From Bifidobacterium breve (GTDB taxonomy: Bacteria > Actinomycetota > Acidimicrobiia > IMCC26256), in assembly GCA_945907055.1 (NCBI GenBank), contig CAMDSG010000078.1:1-7851 (forward strand): a DNA stretch of 7,851 nt, written 5' to 3'. The first letter of the stretch is position 1. Each line of letters begins with the position of its first letter. Both the position numbers and the translations under genes were made by a program. Under the pieces are notes generated by a model. It ran no database searches and was not told the origin of the DNA. It saw only the letters and a program-made list of their open reading frames with translations. Below are positions 1 to 5,624 of the stretch, in pieces.

Positions 1-38
1 CTCGAGTCGCTGCGACGCTTTGTATAGGGGTTTTTCAC
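1..38 (-). CDS. Possible start of a leftward gene cut by the window edge
   Basis: Reading leftward, a GTG at 38-36 opens a frame that reaches the window edge as MKNPYTKRRSDS. AGAAGG lies at 49-44, five bases upstream, which is a reasonable ribosome binding site. Twelve codons are too few to name a product. A competing reading is that positions 1-27 on the + strand are the last codons of a rightward gene (LESLRRFV, then TAG at 25-27). Both cannot be genes over the same bases. The leftward reading is slightly favoured because it has a ribosome binding site. Confidence 0.2.
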   Translation of the reverse strand, partial: MKNPYTKRRSDS

Positions 39-63
39 TCTGGCCTTCTTGACTCGCCCCTAT
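24..63. repeat. 7-bp inverted repeat ATAGGGG / CCCCTAT
   Basis: ATAGGGG at 24-30 is mirrored by CCCCTAT at 57-63, with a 26-base centre. No T-run follows the right arm on the + strand, so it does not look like an intrinsic terminator. If the leftward gene at 38 is real, the two arms flank its start codon and Shine-Dalgarno sequence. A role as operator or 5'-leader structure is then possible, but seven matching bases may be chance. Confidence 0.25.
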
Positions 64-73
64 CCCTAACCTG

Positions 74-83
74 TGCCTAGGCA
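74..83. repeat. Perfect 10-bp palindrome TGCCTAGGCA
   Basis: TGCCTAGGCA reads the same on both strands. It lies in the short control region between the possible leftward gene and the lipoprotein gene. On the minus strand it directly follows a TACATT hexamer (88-83) that could serve as a -10 box, so it would cover that transcription start. A repressor site is possible, but there is no second copy in the window to support it. Confidence 0.25.
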
Positions 84-105
84 ATGTAGCGCCCCTGGGC
101 CCGAT

Positions 106-111
106 TAGAGT
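106..111 (+). promoter_or_regulatory. Candidate -10 box for the lipoprotein gene
   Basis: TAGAGT fits the TAnnnT form of actinobacterial -10 boxes and resembles the TAGACT upstream of ugd and the TACACT upstream of the LCP gene. It would start transcription near 118-119, giving a leader of about 30 bases that contains the Shine-Dalgarno at 140-145. No convincing -35 box is seen at the expected spacing, so support is weak. Confidence 0.3.
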
Positions 112-139
112 TCGAAGACTATTTTGCTAGCAAAACCTT

Positions 140-145
140 GGAGAG
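140..145 (+). promoter_or_regulatory. Shine-Dalgarno that fixes the lipoprotein start at 151
   Basis: GGAGAG ends five bases before the TTG at 151-153. An in-frame TTG at 124 has only a weak purine stretch before it. Starting at 151 also gives a normal lipoprotein signal peptide with a two-lysine n-region, while the earlier start adds nine residues with no clear role. Start 151 is therefore preferred. Confidence 0.6.
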
Positions 146-150
146 AACAG

Positions 151-543
151 TTGAAGAAAGCATCGAAGAATCAAGTGCGAAATCTCTCGGTAGCGTCGAT
201 GGTCGCGCTCTCTCTAATGCTGCTCCCCGCATGTGGTGCATCCTCTGCGAATCGCTCTGGAGCTGCCTCCGGAGATCCGGTAACGACGACATGCGCTAAC
301 GTGAGCGAACCTCGAGTCACCGCGTCAGTAATTTGGGACAGCACGCTAAATACGGCGATTACTCAAGCAAAATTTCAATTCGACGGTGGCGGTGGATCAC
401 TGGGAACCAAGTCAACCGCTACTCCCGGAAAAATTAAGTTCACTAGGGCTCTGAGTGGCAACGCTCAAAACGTCACTGTGCAGCTTCTCAATAACGCCGG
501 AGCCGTGCTTCAAACAACTAGCGCCACGTGCCCAGCGCCGTAA
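151..543 (+). CDS. Small secreted lipoprotein of unknown function
   Basis: Product of 130 residues from TTG 151; a TTG at 124 would give 139. The N-terminus is a lipoprotein signal: basic n-region (MKKASKNQVR), hydrophobic stretch (SMVALSLML) and lipobox LPAC with the lipidated Cys at 28. A short Ser/Ala/Gly linker follows. The rest, about 45-130, alternates polar and hydrophobic residues in a beta-rich pattern. Its two other cysteines, at 48 and 127, bracket the domain and could form a disulfide, giving a small beta-sandwich tethered outside the membrane. A GGGG run lies near residue 80. I recognise no family or catalytic motif. The gene faces the wall-glycan operon tail to tail, with 12 bases between the stop codons, so it is not part of that operon. 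Envelope location is well supported; function is unknown. Confidence 0.75.
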   Translation: MKKASKNQVRNLSVASMVALSLMLLPACGASSANRSGAASGDPVTTTCANVSEPRVTASVIWDSTLNTAITQAKFQFDGGGGSLGTKSTATPGKIKFTRALSGNAQNVTVQLLNNAGAVLQTTSATCPAP

Positions 544-555
544 AAAGTCTCTGCT

Positions 556-1551
556 CTAAACGACGGAGAGTTCGCACTCGCCGGTTACTGCGAGGCTTTT
601 TACATCTGCACCATCTGATACCGATGCACCCTCTAAGAGAATTGCGTCTCTAACTGCGGAGTCAGCCCCAACTCTGACTCCCTTGCCGACTACTGAGTTA
701 GCAATTTGGGCGCGCTCTCCGATTACAGCGCCATCCCCGATTAGGCATGGAGGCTCTAGCAGCGCATCGGCTGCAATCTCGGGTGAGCCTTGGACCCATA
801 CACCGAGTGAACGCTCGACAGCCCCCGGGGCTGGCGGGAGACCAACGCAGCCGAGCAACACATCATGCTGGGCTTGTTCATACTTCTCGGGCGTACCGAT
901 ATCGAGCCAGTAACCCTCACTCTGGAGTGCGTAGAGCCTGCCCGTCTCCTCAAGCATGCGAGGGAATGTCTCGCGCTCAACACTCACATTTAGGCGAACT
1001 GGGATGCGCTTCAATACTGACGGCTCGAGAATATAAGTACCAGCATTGATCCAATCGGTCGGAGCCTGGCCCGCCGGCGGCTTCTCAACGAAGGCGATTA
1101 CCTCGCCGTCTTCGCGAGTTGGAACGACACCGAATGCAGAGGGATCGAGCACACGCGTCAAAGCAATGGATGCCTCAGCCTTACGAGCCTCATGAAACTC
1201 CATCATCTCACCGAGGTCTAAATCAGTTAGAACATCGCCATTGCAGACAATGAATCGCTCCTCGATGCCATCAGCGGCGAAGCGGATTGCTCCAGCTGTA
1301 CCGAGTGGTTCATCCTCTACCGCATAACGCAGATGTATCTCGCCATAACTATCTCCATTGAAGTGACGGATAAAAGCGTCCGGCAAATACCCAATAGAGA
1401 GGATCACCTCGGTGACCCCGTAGCGCCCTAGCCAGTCGAGCTGTCGCTCAATAAAAGCAACGTTCGCAATCGGCAACAGCGGTTTTGGGGTGTGGAGAGT
1501 CAGCGGCCGGAGCCGTGTCCCTTCACCCCCGACAAGGACAACGGCCTTCAC
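556..1551 (-). CDS. manB: NDP-sugar pyrophosphorylase, probably mannose-1-phosphate guanylyltransferase (ManB-like)
   Basis: Cytoplasmic sugar nucleotidyltransferase of 331 residues. The likely reaction is mannose-1-phosphate plus GTP to GDP-mannose and pyrophosphate. Visible motifs: the nucleotide-binding signature GGEGTRLRPLT at 8-18 with Lys23, a metal-binding NGD at 104-106, EKP at 156-158, NAG at 169-171 and WLDIGTP at 215-221. From about 253 onward it carries short hexapeptide-like repeats (left-handed beta helix). As I recall the mycobacterial ManB (Rv3264c), the order of motifs and the phrase INAGTYILE...VSVERE...P match it well; that protein is somewhat longer (about 359 residues), so the C-terminal helix here is shorter. 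The GTG start overlaps the upstream stop codon as GTGA (1548-1551) and no Shine-Dalgarno is seen, which suggests translational coupling. It is the last gene of the operon. A glucose-1-phosphate transferase is the main alternative; the sugar and base specificity come from similarity and context, not from a diagnostic residue. Confidence 0.82.
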   Translation of the reverse strand: MKAVVLVGGEGTRLRPLTLHTPKPLLPIANVAFIERQLDWLGRYGVTEVILSIGYLPDAFIRHFNGDSYGEIHLRYAVEDEPLGTAGAIRFAADGIEERFIVCNGDVLTDLDLGEMMEFHEARKAEASIALTRVLDPSAFGVVPTREDGEVIAFVEKPPAGQAPTDWINAGTYILEPSVLKRIPVRLNVSVERETFPRMLEETGRLYALQSEGYWLDIGTPEKYEQAQHDVLLGCVGLPPAPGAVERSLGVWVQGSPEIAADALLEPPCLIGDGAVIGERAQIANSVVGKGVRVGADSAVRDAILLEGASVSDGADVKSLAVTGECELSVV

Positions 1552-2354
1552 GGCGTGGTGGTCGCTCCGCTTGCGCCCGATGCACCAGTCGTACCAGTCG
1601 TACCAGTCGCGCCGGATGCACCCGTTTGACCGGAGGCTCCGCTCACACCGCTCACACCACTTGAGCCAGACGCCCCTGCACCCGGGGCGGGTCCGCCGAT
1701 ATCGCTGATGTTGGCGAGCGCTGCGTCGGCGTTAGGCGGCTTCGGAAGGTCTGCGCCTTTCGGCAAGAAGTAGATAGCGACAATCTCTCCGTCTTTGTAC
1801 TTGTAGTCAGCCGGGCTACCAGAGCGGGGCTTACCGCTCCACTCCTTATTCGGGTAACCGGTAGTCCACTGCACAATGGCCTTCTCGTCGCCAAGAGCAC
1901 TGCACTTATCTCCATTGGTGTGCTTCACAGAGTCCCAGAGCGAGAGAGCATCGGTATCCGCGCTCCATCCTCCATACTCAAGGAAAGTTCCTACAACTGC
2001 GTTGTTGCCGGACTCACTATTCGCAAATGGGTGGGTATGCATGATGCCGTCGCCGTGGGAGTGGATGCCTGCGCGCAGCGTCCCCGAGCCTGCCTGAGTC
2101 TCAAACTCCGGAGCATCGGATAACCATGTTCCGCAGATATCTACACCTAAGAATGCATGCCAGTGCTCCCCTACTTTCGGGCCCACAGCAGCGGCAGACT
2201 TGCTGTCATTTACGGTAAGCCCAATTAGTAGCGCTCCGACAACGAGTACGCCAACAATCGAGAGATTCCATACCCTGCTTGACTTCGCACGCTTTGGGCC
2301 ACGGGCCTTTGAGCGGATCTTCGCACGTTTGTATTTTGAGGTTGCTTTAGTCAT
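1548..2354 (-). CDS. Histidine-rich membrane-anchored extracytoplasmic protein, uncharacterised family
   Basis: Product of 268 residues from ATG 2354-2352. Residues 1-27 are strongly basic (Lys/Arg). One membrane segment spans about 28-48, so by the positive-inside rule the rest lies outside. The folded domain (about 58-210) has HWH at 64-66, Cys74, GIHSHGDGIMHTHPF at 96-110 (His98, 100, 106, 108), Cys151 and a Lys/Tyr-rich DYKYKDGEIVAIYFLPKG segment at 183-200. The clustered histidines suggest metal binding, and the two cysteines a possible disulfide. The tail (227-265) is thirteen Gly-X-Ser/Thr triplets. I know similar HWH / HSHGDG sequences only as hypothetical actinobacterial proteins, so no activity is assigned. 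It lies 7 bases after the glycosyltransferase gene and overlaps manB by 4 bases, so it should be made with the wall-glycan enzymes. A weak AAGAG is 4 bases before the start. Gene call firm, function unknown. Confidence 0.88.
   Translation of the reverse strand: MTKATSKYKRAKIRSKARGPKRAKSSRVWNLSIVGVLVVGALLIGLTVNDSKSAAAVGPKVGEHWHAFLGVDICGTWLSDAPEFETQAGSGTLRAGIHSHGDGIMHTHPFANSESGNNAVVGTFLEYGGWSADTDALSLWDSVKHTNGDKCSALGDEKAIVQWTTGYPNKEWSGKPRSGSPADYKYKDGEIVAIYFLPKGADLPKPPNADAALANISDIGGPAPGAGASGSSGVSGVSGASGQTGASGATGTTGTTGASGASGATTTP
1585..1609 (-). repeat. 9-bp tandem repeat in the Gly-X-Thr tail
   Basis: The + strand unit CCAGTCGTA occurs at 1585-1593 and 1594-1602, then a partial third copy to 1609. 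On the coding strand this encodes repeated Thr-Gly-Thr. The 9-bp period keeps the frame, so copy-number change would lengthen or shorten the tail without breaking the gene or the GTGA junction with manB. Confidence 0.8.
1640..1657 (-). repeat. Second 9-bp tandem repeat in the same tail
   Basis: CGCTCACAC is present twice in a row, at 1640-1648 and 1649-1657. It encodes the repeated Gly-Val-Ser of the histidine-rich protein's tail. It is a different unit from the repeat at 1585-1609, so the tail appears to have grown by more than one local duplication. Confidence 0.75.
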
Positions 2355-2361
2355 ATAACTC

Positions 2362-3255
2362 TTAGGGTACTCGCACAGAGGCCCGCGGATGACGCACTAG
2401 CTGGCTGAGCATCGCTACCCCACAGCGAAGGGAGAGCAGCAAGGCGGTGGGGGCGAGGAGCACCCGCTTTGCGCCGCTCCATCGCTTATTGGCGAATCGA
2501 AATGCCGAGCGATGATGCGCTGCAATCATCCTAAAAGGTGTTCTCCCGGTACTGACTCCCTGCACATGTGTCACCTGGGCACTTGGGGAGTACTCGACGC
2601 CCCAGCCTGCTCCCTTAAGCCGCCAACAAAGATCGACGTCCTCGACATACATGAAGTAGGCCTCATCCCAGCCGCCGATCTGGTTGAGAGCCTCTCGCCG
2701 AAGCCAGACGGCAGCCCCGGATACCCAATCGACATGGCGCGCTACTTCGGGGTCGCGATCAAGCTCTCGGTAACGACGAGTCGCCTTATTATTTGGCCTT
2801 ATCGAACCAAATAACGCATGCCCAAGCGCATCAAGGTTTGAGGGCACGCTTCGGGCTGAAGGGTATATCTCTCCATTTGCCTCTCGAATCTTGGGCCCCA
2901 GCGCCCCAAGGGTTGACTCGGACTGAAACCGATCCATCACGCCAGCGGCACTGCCAGCGACGAGTATCGCGTCAGGATTTATGACCGCCACAATCTCAGC
3001 CTTCGTAGCAGCAATACCGAGATTTGCCGCTCGTGCATAGCCGAGGTTTGAGCCGGGCCTGATCACACTGACGCTCGGGAACTCTGCCTCAATTTGCGCA
3101 ACAGACTCGCCGGGTTTGGTAGATACAAAATTATCTACAACGACTACCACTGGAGGTGCACCTGCAGAGTCATCGCTAAGAAGGGATCGAACGCAGTCAA
3201 GGAGTAGCGGGCCAGAGTCATAAGCAACGACTACAGCTGCCCACTCTCGTGTCAC
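2362..3255 (-). CDS. wbbL: Family 2 glycosyltransferase, WbbL-like (polyprenyl-PP-GlcNAc glycosyltransferase)
   Basis: Inverting GT-A glycosyltransferase of 297 residues, acting at the inner face of the membrane. WbbL of mycobacteria adds rhamnose to decaprenyl-diphosphate-GlcNAc, forming the linker on which arabinogalactan is built. Visible here: the N-terminal VVVAYDSG strand (8-15), nucleotide contact DN at 41-42, SNLGYARAANLG at 69-80, metal site NPD at 93-95, ALGPKIREANGEIYPSAR at 118-135, WVSGA at 177-181, and the catalytic block GGWDEAYFMYVEDVDLCWR at 194-212, with VEDVD at 204-208 holding the general base. His230, STGR (235-238) and AAHHRS (245-250) follow. The YPSAR, FMY-EDVDL and AAHH segments match what I recall of mycobacterial WbbL. 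The GTG start overlaps the upstream stop as GTGA (3252-3255). Family firm. The donor sugar is uncertain because UDP-xylose genes, not rmlD, lie next to it. Confidence 0.85.
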   Translation of the reverse strand: MTREWAAVVVAYDSGPLLLDCVRSLLSDDSAGAPPVVVVVDNFVSTKPGESVAQIEAEFPSVSVIRPGSNLGYARAANLGIAATKAEIVAVINPDAILVAGSAAGVMDRFQSESTLGALGPKIREANGEIYPSARSVPSNLDALGHALFGSIRPNNKATRRYRELDRDPEVARHVDWVSGAAVWLRREALNQIGGWDEAYFMYVEDVDLCWRLKGAGWGVEYSPSAQVTHVQGVSTGRTPFRMIAAHHRSAFRFANKRWSGAKRVLLAPTALLLSLRCGVAMLSQLVRHPRASVRVP

Positions 3256-4202
3256 TTAGCCTCGGCCTGAGCTAGCTCTTCGCGATACCACTTGCAGGTG
3301 CGCTCTAATGCCTCAGTTAGGTTGATCTCTGGGCTCCAACCAAGTACAGATTTAGCAAGCGTGATATCGGGTCGCCTACGAACCGGGTCATCCTCTGGAA
3401 GGGACTCAAAGATAATTCCAGCGTCAGAACCACAAACATCACGAACTTTCTCAGCCAATTCGAGGATCGTGAACTCATTGGGATTGCCTATATTCATAGC
3501 CCCAATATGGTCTGACTCCATTAGTGCTACTAGGCCTCGAACTTCATCCTCAACAAAACAGAACGACCGAGTCTGCGTGCCGTCACCATAAATCGTAAGC
3601 GGCTTTCCCTCTATTGCCTGAACAAGGAAGTTAGAGACAACGCGCCCGTCAGAGGGTTTCATGCGCGGGCCCATCGTGTTGAAGATGCGCGCAATCTTTG
3701 TATCGAGCCCGTGGTAGCGGTGATACGCCATTGTTAGTGCCTCTGAGAATCGCTTCGCTTCGTCGTATACCGAGCGCGGCCCAAGCGTGTTGACATTGCC
3801 CCAGTAGCCCTCAGTCTGAGGATGCACAAGGGGGTCGCCATAGATCTCACTAGTTGAGGCCATCAAGAAGCGCGCTTTGTTCTGATGCGCGAGTTCAAGA
3901 GCGTTACGAGTTCCTATTGATCCAACATCGAGTGTCTCAAATGGGAGATTTAAATACTCAGGGGGGCTTGCGGGGCTTGCAAAATGCAGAACACAATCGA
4001 CCTTGCCCTCAACCGGTATTCCTTGAATCACATCCTGCTGCAAGAAAGAAAATCCGTCCCTGCCGTCAAGGCTAGAGATATTTGAGCGCCGACCAGTGAG
4101 GAGATTGTCTACTGCTACAACCTCGTAACCACGATTAAGTAAATACTCGCATAGGTGTGAACCAAGAAAACCGGAACCACCGGTTACAACCGCTCGAGGC
4201 AT
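3252..4202 (-). CDS. uxs: NAD-dependent SDR, probably UDP-glucuronate decarboxylase (UDP-xylose synthase)
   Basis: Extended short-chain dehydrogenase of 316 residues, a usual length for bacterial UXS. It would convert UDP-glucuronate to UDP-xylose with enzyme-bound NAD. Visible motifs: the Rossmann signature GGSGFLG at 8-14, acidic VDN at 31-33 for the NAD ribose, HFASPASPPEY at 73-83 (the SPASP stretch is typical of UXS), STSEIYGDP at 116-124, catalytic YDEAK (Tyr146, Lys150), ARIFNTMGPRM at 171-181, DGRVVSNF at 185-192 and YGDGTQTRSF at 205-214. The ATG at 4202-4200 shares one base with the ugd stop (TAATG, 4204-4200) and has no close Shine-Dalgarno, so translation is probably coupled. The adjacent ugd supplies the substrate, which strongly favours UXS over a 4-epimerase or dTDP-glucose dehydratase. 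Confidence 0.9.
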   Translation of the reverse strand: MPRAVVTGGSGFLGSHLCEYLLNRGYEVVAVDNLLTGRRSNISSLDGRDGFSFLQQDVIQGIPVEGKVDCVLHFASPASPPEYLNLPFETLDVGSIGTRNALELAHQNKARFLMASTSEIYGDPLVHPQTEGYWGNVNTLGPRSVYDEAKRFSEALTMAYHRYHGLDTKIARIFNTMGPRMKPSDGRVVSNFLVQAIEGKPLTIYGDGTQTRSFCFVEDEVRGLVALMESDHIGAMNIGNPNEFTILELAEKVRDVCGSDAGIIFESLPEDDPVRRRPDITLAKSVLGWSPEINLTEALERTCKWYREELAQAEAK

Positions 4203-5494
4203 TAGCGCCCAACACCCTCATATATCCATCCACGCCTGCGCAGAGCAACCGGATCAAGAATGTTGCGAGTATCTAAGACGATCCGCTTCTCTAGGGCCTC
4301 GCCGATCTCGTCAAAATTGAGCCAACGAAACTCGTCCCATTCGGTGAGAACAACCATGAGCGATGCGCCCTTCGCAGCCTCTGTAACAGAGTCAACACGC
4401 GTCATTGAGTCAATCAAAACCGAATTAGCAGCAGCCTTGGGGTCGTATGCGCGTAAGGTCGCTCCCTCCTCGGAGAGTCGGCGAGCAACGTATACCGCTG
4501 GAGAATCACGAACGTCATCTGTATTGGCTTTGAAGGCAAGCCCCAAAATTGCTACCTCAACTCCGCGCAGATCTCCGCCAACGAGTCGCTTTGCTTTATC
4601 GATCATTCGCTCGTGCTGAGCAACGTTTCCATCTATTACCCCTTGAAGCAGAGGGAACTCTGCCCCTGCTGCATGGGCAGCATGCATGAGTGCGGAGGTG
4701 TCTTTAGGGAAACAGGATCCGCCATAGCCGGGGCCAGGCTGCAGAAACTCGAAACCTATGCGAGTGTCGTACCCCATCCCGAGTGCAACTTCACTCACAT
4801 CGGCGTCAAGGGCTTCACAGAGGTTTGCTATCGCGTTCATAAATGAGATCTTGGTGGCGAGAAAAGCATTCGACGCGTACTTAATCATCTCCGCCGAGGC
4901 AGGGTCAGTAACAACGATTGGAGCATGTACTCCCGCGTAGAGCTCGCTCACACGAACAGCAGTTGCAGAGTTGTCGCAACCAACAACAACGCGTGAGGCA
5001 TGAAGAAAATCTCGCACGGAGGTACCTTCGCGAAGGAACTCAGGGTTAGACGCGACCCCGATCTCGTCAATAGATCCACCTGCTTCGCCGAGCAGCCGTT
5101 GAACCCGACGGGTAGTACCAACAGGCACAGTCGATTTGTTAATAACGACCGAACCGGATCTAAGTGACCCAGCAATCTCAAGCACTACGGCGTCGATAAA
5201 TGAAAGATCTGCTGAGCCATCGTCTCCCTGAGGGGTCGGGACGCACAAGAAGATGAACTCTGCATCCGCTACGGCGGCGCTCGCCCCTAGGACGAACCTC
5301 AGCCTCCCTGACTCAAGACCCTCCGCAACAAGTTCGGAGAGCCCGTCTTCGTGGATAGGGATCTCTCCACGGTTCAGCGCATCTACCCTCGCAGAGTCGA
5401 TATCCCCCGCAACTACGGAGTGGCCCAAGTGGGCTAGGCATGCTGCAGTAGTGATCCCCACATACCCAGCTCCGATAACAGCTACATCACTCAC
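4202..5494 (-). CDS. ugd: UDP-glucose 6-dehydrogenase
   Basis: Cytoplasmic NAD-dependent enzyme of 430 residues that oxidises UDP-glucose twice to UDP-glucuronate. Domains: N-terminal NAD-binding Rossmann fold with GAGYVG at 8-13, CVPTPQ at 84-89 and STVPVGTT at 121-128; the central helical domain with NPEFLREG at 150-157 and EMIKYASNAFLATK at 202-215 (Lys205, Asn209); the catalytic loop GPGYGGSCFPKD at 254-265 with nucleophile Cys261 and Asp265; and a C-terminal UDP-binding domain with GLAFKANTDDVRDSP at 318-332. All key residues are present and the length is normal. The GTG start has no usable Shine-Dalgarno, but a TAGACT hexamer ends eight bases upstream, so the mRNA may be leaderless. It heads the tightly packed five-gene group and feeds the decarboxylase that follows. 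Confidence 0.96.
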   Translation of the reverse strand: MSDVAVIGAGYVGITTAACLAHLGHSVVAGDIDSARVDALNRGEIPIHEDGLSELVAEGLESGRLRFVLGASAAVADAEFIFLCVPTPQGDDGSADLSFIDAVVLEIAGSLRSGSVVINKSTVPVGTTRRVQRLLGEAGGSIDEIGVASNPEFLREGTSVRDFLHASRVVVGCDNSATAVRVSELYAGVHAPIVVTDPASAEMIKYASNAFLATKISFMNAIANLCEALDADVSEVALGMGYDTRIGFEFLQPGPGYGGSCFPKDTSALMHAAHAAGAEFPLLQGVIDGNVAQHERMIDKAKRLVGGDLRGVEVAILGLAFKANTDDVRDSPAVYVARRLSEEGATLRAYDPKAAANSVLIDSMTRVDSVTEAAKGASLMVVLTEWDEFRWLNFDEIGEALEKRIVLDTRNILDPVALRRRGWIYEGVGR

Positions 5495-5502
5495 AGGGCG
5501 AG

Positions 5503-5508
5503 AGTCTA
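5503..5508 (-). promoter_or_regulatory. Candidate -10 box giving a leaderless ugd transcript
   Basis: On the minus strand TAGACT lies at 5508-5503. The ugd GTG begins at 5494, eight bases further on, which is the usual distance from a -10 box to the first transcribed base. The lack of a Shine-Dalgarno before the GTG fits this. The -35 region at 17-bp spacing reads TTAGGC, a poor match. Confidence 0.45.
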
Positions 5509-5538
5509 AACCCCCAGCACCCTTGGCCTAACCAAACC

Positions 5539-5559
5539 TTGAACGAAACTCATTTGAAC
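5539..5559 (-). repeat. Two direct GTTCAA copies 15 bp apart in the LCP-ugd gap
   Basis: On the minus strand GTTCAA occurs at 5559-5554 and again at 5544-5539, a 15-bp period. They lie about 30-55 bases upstream of the proposed ugd -10 box, where an activator could bind. Two six-base copies in AT-richer spacer DNA could also be chance. Confidence 0.3.
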
Positions 5560-5572
5560 TTCTAATTGCAGA

Positions 5573-5624
5573 GAGCCCCTAACAAGCCCCCCTAACACGA
5601 GCCTCTAACAAGAGCCTCTAACAA
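5573..5624. repeat. Four tandem 13-bp repeats spanning the LCP gene stop codon
   Basis: On the + strand the unit GAGCCTCTAACAA is present exactly at 5599-5611 and 5612-5624. Diverged copies are at 5573-5585 (GAGCCCCTAACAA) and 5586-5598 (GCCCCCCTAACAC). The copies abut with no spacer, four units in 52 bases. On the coding strand the unit is TTGTTAGAGGCTC, and the first copy supplies the last Cys codon and TAG stop of the LCP gene (stop at 5620-5618). The remainder lies in the 123-nt gap before ugd. No intrinsic terminator is evident in it. Whether it binds a protein, affects transcription, or is only a slippage product cannot be told from one sequence. Confidence 0.9.

Noticed and set aside
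49..54. TTGACT as a -35 box for the lipoprotein gene
   Set aside because: At 17-bp spacing the -10 position reads TGTGCC, which is not a usable match; the only nearby TAnnnT (TAACCT at 67-72) is just 12 bases away.
544..600. Bidirectional terminator between the lipoprotein and manB
   Set aside because: CTCT and AGAG arms are visible around 547-570, but they pair over only four bases with a long loop and no T-run.
1548..1680. Tail as a true collagen-like domain
   Set aside because: Gly is at every third position for thirteen triplets, but there is no proline at X or Y and the run is short, so a stable triple helix is unlikely.
1548..2354. Assigning the histidine-rich protein to DUF3105
   Set aside because: It is also a membrane-anchored actinobacterial hypothetical with histidines, but the motifs I recall for that family (for example the GGPHNP and HSLEHGAV segments) are absent. 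The HWH and HSHGDG pattern is different.
3252..4202. dTDP-glucose 4,6-dehydratase (RmlB) or UDP-glucose 4-epimerase
   Set aside because: The SPASPPEY stretch, the STSEIYGDP...YDEAK block and the ugd gene directly upstream fit UDP-glucuronate decarboxylase better.
4260..4619. A 119-codon + strand open frame inside ugd, and similar opposing frames in lcp and manB
   Set aside because: They lie antisense to genes with complete conserved motifs, show no recognisable domains, and their Ser/Arg-rich composition is that of a reverse-strand shadow.
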